The notes below the pieces were generated by a model. That model saw only the letters and a program-made list of their open reading frames with translations, did no database searches and was not told the DNA's origin. A DNA stretch of 64,000 nucleotides from Nansenia antarctica. Lineage: Eukaryota; Chordata; Actinopteri; Argentiniformes; Microstomatidae. Shown here one piece after another: positions 46,944 through 57,276 of the stretch (the first letter of the stretch is position 1; each line of letters begins with the position of its first letter). The position numbers and the translations under genes were made by a program. The stretch spans positions 15,335,495-15,399,494 of the forward strand of contig OZ022342.1 of the NCBI GenBank assembly GCA_963989245.1, given 5' to 3'.

Positions 46944-49900
46944 ATGAAACCCTTTCCTGGACCATGTATCGAGCATCCAATAAAACCAACTGAATCACTG
47001 CCGGTGGAAATGCCGAGCGAGCAACAAACACCGACACCTGGGAACATTGTAGCGAAAACAACACAGCAACGACAGGTAAAAGCAGAAACAAACATTAAAA
47101 CCGCTCAAATACGAACATCTTTAAAGAATGAAAGCTTTATTTCGAACATGTGAAAAAAGAAATAGTTATAACAACAAAAAACAAAACAAGAACATTTTTA
47201 AAATATGAAAATAAAAATAAAATATCTTTAATGTAGATAAAATACAGTAATAAAGTAATTTCTCCAAAGAAGGTTTGGGACATTTTAATTTAATTTGGAA
47301 TCATCATTAGTTCCATTTGGATTGTTCTGATGATGAGTCTGTAGAAGTACCTGTTCGTGCTCATTCCTGTGGCCAGACCGTTCTTCTTCGGGTAGTCAAG
47401 TGAAAGCAGTTTATATGGTCATCACCTCGAATTATATTTGTTTCAATCAAAATGGTCAAATTATTAGAACCATGTCTGTTATAATGAATGATCTTGTCCA
47501 TTGACATGATTGCATTGTTTGATTATTTATTTACTAGTATTAAGAACTTCCCCCCTCTTCATTTTATTTGTATCTATTTTTCTAATAGGATATCACTGTA
47601 GTGTACTATACATTTTCTTAATTCCAATTTATGACTTGATAATAAGATGATGTTTAAAGCTTTTGATGGTTGCTTCAAGTGAATCAGAATAGCAATCAAC
47701 ACAAAACACACTGGTCTTAAACTGGTCTGTGAAACCGGCCCATAGTGAGCTGCCATTTTAGACAGACTTGCTTCCTCTTTGGGTGACCTGAGTTCACTCT
47801 TTGCTTTCTACATGCTGTTTGTTTTACTGACATCATACATTGTTGTACACACCCTAACGGTGTGACACTACTTCCCCTCTTGTCTGTGGATGAAAAGTGC
47901 TTCACCTTGCAGGCAGGAAGGAGGAAAAACAATTCTATAGAGTGCTTGCATCGGTTAATCTAGTGAGCACATCAGTGACCTAGAGGAACCAATGGTATTC
48001 AAAGCCGATAACAACAATGTCACATTTCCTGATGTGTGAACCACTCCCATCTCTCAAATGTCGATGCCCTAGTAGTCCTGCCCTTATTGTCACTATGTTA
48101 ATCTTTATTTACAATGTGCACAGACCCCTAACTCATGACTTGGGAGTTTGTTCAACATTAAAAGCACGGAACTGATACCAACCTGATAAGAGAAATATCT
48201 GTAGGTTGGTTATGATTTAAAAGAGATTCATCTGAGATTTGACAGTTATGAATGTCTTCTGTTTTAGGGTCTAGGACAGTTGAACGGGCTCACATTGGCT
48301 CATGATGTCACCAATCCCACATCGCAGTCACAGTTTGAGTCAGGACCCCCATCCCCTGCACCCCCAAACCCACATTTACCAAGGGAGCAGTGGGGAGGGA
48401 AGTATGAATTCCTGCTGTCCTGTATCGGGTACTCTGTGGGACTGGGGGGTGTATGGAGGTTCCCCTACCTCTGCTATCGTAATGGAGGAGGTGAGTAACC
48501 CACAACTAAGCAGGTTTTACCCCTCATTCAGACAGTATGAATTAAGCTGTTTATGAATAAAGCTGCATTATATTATATTATATTATATTATATTATACTA
48601 TACTATACTATACTATACTATATTATATTATATTATATTATATTATATTATATTACAGTGGCCTGCAGGTCTGCACTGTTCTTTTACCTTTTGTGTGCTG
48701 AGTTACTCTGAGAGCTGACACCAAAGCCACACAATCACAGCCTGTGGCATTAGATGGCTGTCTGACACATAGGGAGTGTAACTAATCCTATAAAGAGAGA
48801 GCCCATGCAGTCATAGGAAACACACCCTGACCTGTCGTCTAAAGAAAAACACACCTACAGTGGCTCTAGAAAGTCATCACACCCCTTCACTTTTTCCACA
48901 TTTTGTTGTGTTATAAACTTAATTTAAAATGGATTAAATAAAGAAAATGGCATCAATCCACACACAATATCCCATAATGACAAAGTGAAGTTTGAAACTC
49001 TTATTGAGTGATTTGTTGAAGACATTTCTGCTTTTTAGCTCATTTTAAGAGTGTCATAGCAAAGGGTATGAAGACTTTTGCACATGAGGTATTTCTGTGT
49101 TTTAATTTTGAGTACATTTGCAGACATTTCTAAAAACGTTGTTATTATGGGGTATTGTGTGTGGGTTGATGCCAAAACATTGTGTGTGGAATGGATTGAT
49201 GCCAAAACATTTAACACAACAAAATGTAGGGGAATGAAGGGGGGTGTGGTATTCCCTAAAGTAGATGGCAGCTTTCCAGAAGTAGTTAGGGACTATCGAG
49301 AGTAGACCTAGTGCTGTCTGGGGGAATCTGTGTTTAGGGACATGTCCACACAGGTCGTGCATACGTGTAGCTGCAGCTCAGTGTTAAAGAAAGCAAATGA
49401 ATGAAGGTGATGTCTCTCTATACATTTCTTATTATTCCCTGTTTCCTGTTTGACCTGTTAACCCTTTGTCCATAGGTGTGTTTCTCATCCCGTACTTCAT
49501 CATGCTCTTCTTCATTGGAGTCCCCCTCTTCCTCATGGAGCTCAGTCTAGGCCAGTATGGAGCAGCTGGGCCAATCACAGTGTGGAAGTGCTGCCCCCTT
49601 CTCAAAGGTGACCCCCCCCCCCCCCCCCATGAATTTCTTTAAGAATCCCCCCATCTAATACCTGAAGTTACTTATACATACTGTGCATATCCGTCTTTGT
49701 GTCTCTCCCTAGGCATTGGCATTGGGATGCTTTGTGTATCCATACTGGTGTGCCTCTATTACAATGTAATTATAGCCTGGTCCTTCTACTACCTGGGCAG
49801 CTCCTTCCAGAGCCCCCTGCCCTGGTCCTGTGCTGCTCTGGCCAACGTTGCTCTCTGTGGCAACAGCAGTGTAAACGGCTCATCTGGCAGAGGTCTCGGC

Positions 49901-50030
49901 CCCTCAGAGGTGTTCTGGAAGTAAGAGCTCAAATACATTTTAGGATTTGCTAATCCGAGCTGGAATCAGTGGCAATAACTCTGACCCCCAACTTTATTGA
50001 TCTATAGAATGCCATGGAATACCTCCTTTT

Positions 50031-50068
<38 letters not shown>

Positions 50069-50363
50069 ACAATGTACAACTGACATGTACAGTGTGCAAC
50101 AGCATGCACAGGATCTGTTTTCTGTCCTTGAGCTGATAAGCTGTTTAAATAATGTAAATAAGCATGAGTACATACATGTAGGTCCTGGTAGTACTGATTA
50201 TGATGTAACAGCTATCTCCTGTTTAAAACTGCTGTTTTGCTGTTTGTTTTTTATTTGGTGCGTCTGTGAGTTAGTCAGTGCAATAGCTGTAGTGCACTGT
50301 TAGACTTCCATTATCGTTACCCTTTTGTTGTTTTGGATAGAGGTTTACTTACTCTCTCTGTAG

Positions 50364-50403
<40 letters not shown>

Positions 50404-52642
50404 TTGATTAGTGTGTGCTCTGTGTGTGCTCTGTGTGTGTGTGTGTGTGTGTTTGTGAGAGAGAGAGAGTGAGCATGGGTGCGTGCGTGCGTGTGTCCGT
50501 GCGTGCGTGCAGAGCGATCTACTATGGCATGTTGTGACATCTACACAGAATTTCAATGATGAGGGGAAAGATAATGTACACATTTGAATGTTAACGAAAT
50601 TTGACATTTCACATTGTGTGTGATTAATACAGTATGTGCTCTGTGTGTGTTCCAGTGAGCGTGTGCTGGGTGTGGTACACAGTAAGGGCCTCCATGACCC
50701 AGGTCCTGTCAGGTGGCCTTTAGCTCTCTGTCTCCTGGCTGCCTGGATCATTATCTTTCTGTGCATGCTGAAGGGTATTCGCAGCTCCGGCAAGGTGAAC
50801 GTACTAATTGATGTGATGCACACATAATTCTAAACAAACGAACTAGCTCCTGAGGATGTGACAGCTGTTCATTCCTTGTTTGTAGGTGGTGTATGTGACA
50901 GCCACTTTCCCGTACTTCGTGCTCATCGTTCTGATCATCAGGGGCGCCACATTGGAGGGGTCACTTCAAGGCATAACCTTCTACCTCTCGCCCGACTGGC
51001 AGCGCCTGGCCAGTGCACAGGTACATCCCCTAGTGGAGACAGACAGGCATACATAAAAAAACGTTTTACAGAGGGGATCTGTACTGTTGGCTGTTTAGGC
51101 CAAACAAATAAATAAGTAAATGATTCCACATAATAAATCCAACCTTTTACCATGCAGGTGTGGAATGATGCTGCTTCACAAATCTTCTTCTCATTGGGAA
51201 TCGGTCTTGGAGGGCTGCTCTCCATGGCCTCCTATAATAAGTTTGACAACAATGTCATCAGGTTCGTAACTGTGCTCTTCTCACACATAGATACACATGG
51301 AATGATGTTTCACAGCTCTCTACTGGAGTATGGAAGTGACACTTTCCAATGCGTTTTCCAGTGAGGTACAAACGTCTTTTAACTATGATGCAGGTGGTTG
51401 ATCGGGATGACTGCTAACTATTTTGATAATGACACACCACACTCCAGAAAAAAGTTTCTTGAAACATAAAAATAACAGGTAATATCGAAAGTGGTCTATT
51501 TGTAGTGAGGGTCAATGGGGAAGCATGACTTCCGTACCCCTGTAGAGGGGCATGGCTTCAGATTTCCAGGATTTTAAAATTTCCAGTGTCAGTACCTATC
51601 TCACTCCGAGGCTACAGGCATGATGGGTAATGGAGTCTAACGTGGTGTTGATTGCAGGGACACACTGATCATCACCATAGGCATGTGTAGCACCAGCTTC
51701 TTTGCAGGCTTTGCCATATTTTCAATCCTGGGTCACATGGCCTGGAAGAAGGGAGTGCCTGTTGGAGAAGTGGCAGACACAGGTAGCTACGTTCAGTATC
51801 TTGTTTTGTATTGTATTTCCCACAATTATTTGATCCCTCTTCATATATCAACGTTACATTTTATCTTATGACTGTGTTGCTGCACAATGCAGTATGTCTA
51901 TGAATGGCTCTTGATAGTACAAACTGTGGTTTCTCTTCTTGATTTTTACTTCAGGTCCAGGTTTGGCATTTGTGGCTTACCCAGAAGCCCTTGCTCTACT
52001 GCCAGGCTCTGTATTCTGGTCCATTCTCTTCTTCCTCATGATGTTTATGCTGGGGGTTGACACATTGGTAAGCAGTACAGTTTGTTGTTGAACTACAGCT
52101 CTGTGTGTTAAGAAAAGGAACACACCAAACACAAAGTCCCTCTCCTTGCCTCTGTTTCCCTGTAGTTTGGTAACATGGAAGCTATCACCACAGCAGTGCT
52201 GGAAGAGTTTCCACAGCTCAGGAGAAACATGAAGCGCAAGTCTTTGTTCCTGGGGCTGCTCTGTTTTGGCTTCTACCTGATGGGTCTGCTGTTGATCACT
52301 GATGTGAGTGTGTGTGTGGTAGTGAAGTGTGTATATTAGTAATAGAAGTGTGTGTGCATGGGTGCATGTGTGCGTGTGTGTTAGCACTGATGTCTGTCTC
52401 TCTGTAGGGAGGGATTTATTGGTTCACTCTCATCGACTCCTTCGCCACTAGCTTCGGCCTCATCATCATCGCCCTCTTCATGTGCATTGGCATATCCTTC
52501 TTTTACGGTATAACACCATACACCTCTATGTTTACATAAACATACCTCGTATAAACCCTATTACTAAACACCATGCTCTAAAAGCACCCTCTCAAGGTTA
52601 ACTGGTATCTCGTCCCTTAACCATTTTCTTGTTCCTGTTGCT

Positions 52643-52689
<47 letters not shown>

Positions 52690-54302
52690 GTGCGCACCCT
52701 TGTTCTCAGGAGTAAACCAGTTTTGTCAGGACATCATTGACATGATCTGCCCCTGTCCTCCCTGGTGTAGAAAAGTGCTACTCTACTTCAAAGCATGTTG
52801 GGCGTTCTGCACCCCATTTCTCCTACTGGTGAGAGAAACAGATTTCAGATTTCACCCTGACATTATGTTTCTGGGAAAACAATCGTCTCCATTTTGAAAT
52901 CCACCCTCATCATCTGTTCACAATATTGAATAATTTAGGGTCACAGTGAGTCACAGTGACATCCTATCTCTATTTACCTCTGCTCTGTTCATCTATGGGC
53001 TCTCTCAAGCACCCCTCTTGTGTCATACTGAATTAATGTATTTTTGGAGAAGAAACATTTGTACTATTTGGCTATAGTATTGTAGCTTAGAAACACGTGT
53101 CAAAACAAGTGTCCTGAACCAATTAGATTATTATAAAGAGTCTCTGGGTTGTCACAGGCTGTCTGTTAAAGAGTCTGTGAATGCTCTGTCTCTGGTTGTG
53201 GCCTGGGGTGGTCCGGTGGTCTGGCGCCGCGGTCTACAGTGCACACGTATTATGCCCATGTCGGCATGGATTTGAATCCGGCCCATGCCCTGCTGACATG
53301 CCCTCTCTCCCTTCTTCTCCGTGCTTTCCTGTCTGTCTTCACTGTATCTGTCCAATGAAATGAAAAATATGTGCCCCACTCAGAAAAAAAAAAAAGAAGA
53401 AGAAGAAAAAAAAAACTGGCTCTGGTTGGTGTTGTACAGTATGTCTCCAAAGCGGCTTTGTCGTCCATAGGACCTCTAGTAGAGAGTGAAACAATTATGA
53501 TTCAATAACCCCACACCCCATTTGTGTCACTGTGCCTCCAGTTCATCCTGACCTACATCTTTATTGAGATGTACAACACCACCCTCCACTACGGAACCTA
53601 TGTGTACCCACTCTGGAGTAAAGCGCTTGGTGTGTGCATGGCTGCCACCTGCTGTCTGCAGATCCCCATCTGGGCCATCGTAGCCATCTGCAAGGAGTCT
53701 GGCACACTGAGAGATGTTAGTTCTACTTCTGTCATCACTAAGGCATCACTACACCGCTACACCAGTCACACTGGCAACAAGTTCAACAGCAACCTGCCAG
53801 TGTTCCAAGTTTAGCTGTGATAACAAAGTACTACATAACAAACATGGAAAATAGATAAAATAGTTTACCAAACACATATACTGTTAACAGTCAGAAAATA
53901 TTTGACTTACTGTGACTTAGATTAGATTCAACTTAATTGTCATTGCAGATTACACATACCAGACAACGAAAATGCAGTTTAGCATCTAACCAGAAGTGCA
54001 AATAGTGATATAAGAACATGATATAAACATGACAATGATAGTGATAGGTACAGTATGGCATGTATGGTAGTTTAGAGGTATATACAGTTATGAGTTATGT
54101 ACAGTAATCAAGGTGTCTCTATTTCTCTACTCAGCGTTTTAAGACAGCAATTCGACCTCTAAATTCCTGGAGGGTGAACAACTTCAACAGCAATGGAGGA
54201 GGGGAGCGAATGGATGCAGAGAGGGTGGAGCCGCCGTTCACTGTGAATCTGACAGAGGCGGATTTCACAGCTATGACTTGGGAGATAGGGAGTGAGGCAT
54301 GA
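46944..54302 (+). CDS. SLC6-family (neurotransmitter:sodium symporter) amino-acid-type transporter
   Basis: Fourteen exons close in frame (669 residues): 46944-47075, 48268-48490, 49476-49607, 49713-49920, 50656-50794, 50886-51020, 51158-51261, 51658-51782, 51955-52067, 52166-52303, 52408-52507, 52710-52828, 53542-53715 and 54135-54302. Twelve membrane segments follow the LeuT fold: TM1 GYSVGLGGVWRFPY, TM3 LVCLYYNVIIAWSFYYL, TM6 QIFFSLGIGLGGLLSMASYN, TM8 FFLMMFMLGVDTLFG. A glycine, not Asp, at the TM1 substrate site points to an amino-acid rather than a monoamine substrate. Overall resemblance is to the proline/glycine/B0+ branch; I cannot name the paralog. Odd: Gly105 replaces the TM1 Na1 asparagine and Met367 the TM7 Na1 asparagine, while the Na2 aspartate (Asp435) remains. 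Exon 13 can also read on to a stop at 53814, giving a different C-terminus. Confidence 0.92.
48556..48656. repeat. (ATATT/ATACT)n pentanucleotide microsatellite
   Basis: About twenty tandem 5-bp units, tatta-type with a central block of tatac-type units, lie in an SLC6 gene intron. Confidence 0.92.
48855..49260. mobile_element. Tc1-like element end/MITE
   Basis: 'ctacagtggctctagaaagt' followed by 'caccccttcactttttccac' and 'attttgttgtgttataaact' is the inverted-repeat terminus of a Tc1-like family abundant in salmonid-type genomes. The body reads non-coding and the right terminus is decayed ('gaatgaaggggggtgtggta'). Confidence 0.65.
50033..50066. repeat. (TG)n microsatellite
   Basis: An uninterrupted TG run in an SLC6 gene intron. 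A second, longer one lies at about 50367-50452. Confidence 0.9.
50367..50500. repeat. Compound (TG)n/(GA)n/(GTGC)n microsatellite
   Basis: Long TG runs are followed by a short GA run and gtgcgtgc repeats, in the same SLC6 intron as the run at 50033. Confidence 0.9.
52647..52692. repeat. (TG)n microsatellite near an SLC6 exon
   Basis: The TG run lies just upstream of the acceptor of the exon starting at 52710. Confidence 0.9.
53203..53420 (+). repeat. tRNA-derived SINE in an SLC6 gene intron
   Basis: A-box-like 'ggtggtccggtggtctggcg' and B-box-like 'atggatttgaatccggccca' are followed by a pyrimidine-rich body and an A-rich tail at about 53382-53415. It is a complete-looking SINE of a different family from the one at 32505. 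Confidence 0.8.
53924..54115. repeat. 'caacttaattgtcattgcag' repeat, copy 3
   Basis: Same family as 15561-15890 ('acaacgaaaatgcagtttag', 'catctaaccagaagtgcaaa'), here in the last SLC6 intron. Confidence 0.65.
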
Positions 54303-54760
54303 CCCCCCACTAGAGGAGATGGAGTACTGTATTTGTGGAACTGTTTGGATCAAGAGAAAAAGGGATTCACTGTCCAGGCAACCGGCCTGGCAAGGATACT
54401 GTTTTGCCATTTGCTGATAACAGAGACTGTTTAGATGTGGACAGAATATTAGATGGTTTTATTTATGCTTTATTTTTTTAAAACAATATTTACACTTTTG
54501 CTGGAGTGTGTGTAGCCTACAGGCTTTGGCTGCAGAATCCATCCATAGAGACCATGTTGATGATGACACATGTCCCTGAGTGGATGAGTGCAGAGCTGGA
54601 GCACAGGGCTGATCCAATGTCTGTTGACAAAGACTAACTAGAGGATTGGAGTCACTGTGTGACTTATATCTTCTCTACTGATCTGACTAAATGAGAGGAT
54701 GGACCTCTCAGTCCTATGTCTTTTATTACAGAGGAATAAAATCTAACATTTTAATATATT
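54303..54760 (+). other. SLC6 gene 3' UTR
   Basis: This follows the TGA at 54300-54302. 'gaggaataaaatc' (AATAAA at about 54735) is a well-formed polyadenylation signal. Confidence 0.6.
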
Positions 54761-54789
54761 TTCTGTTTGTGTATGTACAGAGTGATCAA

Positions 54790-54968
54790 GGGGGTATTCC
54801 ATCAATGTCACTAAAGGAAAATCCAGGCTTATTTTGATAAATCTGGCGAGATTTATTTTGATAGATGAGATCAAAATAAATCTCTTTTGATTTAGATTTA
54901 GATAAATCTTGCCAGATTTACCAAAATAAGCCTGGATTTTCCTTTAGAGATGTTGATGGAATACCCCC
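54790..54968. mobile_element. Perfect-type hairpin MITE
   Basis: The two halves are reverse complements ('ggggtattccatcaatgt' against 'atgttgatggaatacccc'; 'ggaaaatccaggcttatttt' against its complement). The element folds into one hairpin of about 75-bp arms. No ORF is present. Confidence 0.8.
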
Positions 54969-55492
54969 CCAGGATACTCAACCAATTTCCGGAATTAGAA
55001 AATCAGACTGAATGTAATCTCGTTCCCAGACGCTTCCGTCCAAATGATTGTAAAGTCTGATGGACCAATGCTTCAAACTTGGCCTTTGTTTGCCAGCGAA
55101 GACTGCAAGAATCCGCCAGTCGCATAGCCATTGACTTTACCTTGCACCAAACATCTCCCACAGCACCTCCGCTCAGTGCAGTTGAGAAGTATATGATTTG
55201 TGTCTGATAGAATGTAGCCATGTGTAGTATACTTCAAAATAAAAGCCAATTCCTATAGGCTATTTACACTGCAGATATAATAGTATAATAGATATAATAG
55301 TTTATAATGATTCCGTCTTTTTGGGAAATACATGGTGCAACCCCTAAGCCTGTGAGTTTCATTCCCGCTGGGACCATATAATGTAAACATGTATGCACTT
55401 ATTTAGGCGAAATCCTTAATACACCAAGTTTATTGGCAGCTGTGTTTCTTTGCTGCTAAGTAGCCTTTCTGAGACAAAATTTTACTTTTCCC
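54969..55492. other. Non-genic spacer
   Basis: No exon or clear repeat was recognised between the hairpin element and the pyrimidine-rich array. Confidence 0.4.
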
Positions 55493-55868
55493 TCTGTCCT
55501 CTTCATCGCCTCCATCTCTTTTCTCATCCTTTCGATATCCTTTTCTTTCTCCTTTTCAATCTTCACCTTCTCTCTCGACTTCTACCCTCCTTCTCTCTCC
55601 CTCTCTCTCTACCTCTTCTGTCCTCTTCATCGCCTCCATCTCTTTTCTCATCCATCCTTTCGATATCCTTTTCTTTCTCCTTTTCAATCTTCACCTTCTC
55701 TCTCGACTTCTACCCTCCTTCTCTCTCCCTCTCTCTCTACCTCTTCTGTCCTCTTCATCGCCTCCATCTCTTTTCTCATCCTTTCGATATCCTTTTCTTT
55801 CTCCTTTTCAATCTTCACCTTCTCTCTCGACTTCTACCCTCCTTCTCTCTCCCTCTCTCTCTACCTCT
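55493..55868. repeat. Pyrimidine-rich minisatellite, 3 units of 124/128/124 bp
   Basis: Three tandem copies start tctgtcctcttcatcgcct and end near ctctctctctacctctt. The middle copy has a 4-bp 'catc' insertion. The plus strand is almost pure pyrimidine, so a long homopurine-homopyrimidine tract results. A plus-strand open frame across it is a composition artefact. Confidence 0.9.
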
Positions 55869-55946
55869 TCTGTTGTTAGGATGAGAAAGGAGGATGGTAT
55901 CATCCACTGCATTTGAACAGGCTGGATATAACTTCACTTGTTCTCT

Positions 55947-56983
55947 TCATCCTGGTGAAGAGGGACGTTTTACTGCTCTTCTCTGTTCGAGGGAGGAGTC
56001 ATCTTTCCCTTTGAAGGAAGAGAAAGGAGGATGGTATAGCAGGTGTGCAGCTTTTTTTTCTTTTCTTTTTTTTAAACATCAATTCAGTTGAATGTGCAAC
56101 ATTTTTAATGGAATAGCACATGGGGTTATATTTATAATCTTGACAGAGCAGTGGTTTACTTACCTGTAGAGGATACAGGCCTGGAAGAGCTTTGAGGTGT
56201 GCTCTTCATCGATTTCGGAGGACTGCCGTCTATTTTCTTGGAGCCCTGAATGTTGAGAAAAGGTGCAAATGGAAATGCCATACCTGTTGCAGCTTATAAA
56301 TCCCAATAAAGCAATGCAATTATACAAACAAAAATATTACACATATGAATATAAATGTGTCATTCTGTATCAATTAGTTAAAGACAAGGCAGTGTTATCA
56401 ATTAACATTTTGAAAGATATACATTCAGTATGTGTATTTGATTTTTTTGTATTCGAAAAAACACTTCTGTGTAGATAACCTTTATTGAGTGCCAAGACAT
56501 TTCTGTGGCACTGTACCTCGTAAAGGGGCTGAAACAGTAATTGTTTATTTATTGGCTTCGGCAGAAAATGAAGAATTCTCACCCTGGTGTTGACATATGG
56601 TTTATGTTGTGACAAAACAAAATGTATCAGACGAAAGGTAGAGCTCTATTACAATAACATTGATACAAGATGGCCCTAGAGCAGGTAATTCAATTATCAG
56701 TGAAGTAGGCCTAGTGCATAGTGTGGCGTTAAGATAATTTGTAATTATAATTTGAGTTTATTCTGTAAATTGTTTCTTCTCAGGTATGTATGATGCTGGT
56801 CCTTCCATAGGCGTTATCGTATAATTTGGTTTATAAATGCAAACCCTTGGTTAGTGACATTTTCAAAAAGTGACCCATGCTTAATGAAACCTTCTCCCCT
56901 GATTCCAGTGATATGTGATGAACTGACCGTATGTTACCTACCTTCGAGACGGTATGTTGAAAGCTAATGCAATTGAACAACAT
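55947..56983 (-). CDS. Candidate small gene divergent from rb1 (three exons, 61 aa)
   Basis: Minus-strand exons 56942-56983, 56164-56245 and 55947-56008 join in compatible phases with good splice sites (donors gtaggt and gtaagt; acceptors preceded by pyrimidines). The reading is MLFNCISFQHTVSK, then GSKKIDGSPPKSMKSTPQ with SSSRPVSSTG, then KDDSSLEQRRAVKRPSSPG and a stop. The product is Ser/Lys/Pro-rich and basic, without a membrane segment. The start is 294 bp from the rb1 start codon on the opposite strand, so the two would share a promoter. I do not recognise the family. It could instead be a divergent non-coding transcript with fortuitously open exons. Confidence 0.35.
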
Positions 56984-57064
56984 GATACTAGTGATGAATG
57001 TATGTCTCCAACTGCTTTAGCTTTCGCGGCAAATATGAATGGCGCGGCATCATGTCTTGCGGAT

Positions 57065-57095
57065 ATTGCGTGACACTTTTCCCGCGGTTTCCCCT
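57065..57095 (+). promoter_or_regulatory. rb1 promoter: ATF-like and E2F composite site
   Basis: The sequence cgtgacacttttcccgcggt (57069-57088) contains TTTCCCGC, a perfect E2F site (57078-57085), preceded by a TGACA half-site similar to an ATF site. The human RB1 promoter has, from memory, TGACGTTTTCCCGCGG at a comparable distance (about 190 bp) from the ATG. This suggests a conserved element for RB/E2F autoregulation. Confidence 0.6.
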
Positions 57096-57276
57096 CTGCG
57101 AGGAGTCTGAAGAGGAAGCTGACGCCTGACAAGTCAACCGGGGTTTGCTACGGGACCGGGATTTAAACCAAGTAGCCTAACGTTAGCTAACTCAAATCGT
57201 GTAGGATCTTGGATAGAAAACGGATACGTTTTTACTCAATCAACTCTTAGTTTTAATACTTTGATAACCATCAAAG

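Noticed and set aside
53205..53285. Second tRNA-like sequence
   Set aside because: It is followed by a SINE body and A-rich tail and lies in an intron; annotated as a SINE.
55003..55221. 72-codon minus-strand frame between the hairpin MITE and the minisatellite
   Set aside because: No homology, no splice context and no neighbouring exon support was seen.
55450..55884. 144-codon plus-strand frame rich in Leu, Ser and Phe
   Set aside because: It lies over a pyrimidine-rich minisatellite and repeats with it; low complexity explains the open frame.
56938..57132. 64-codon minus-strand frame beginning near 57132
   Set aside because: Its first codon is TTG, and its frame differs from the ATG at 56983 that joins in phase to downstream exons.
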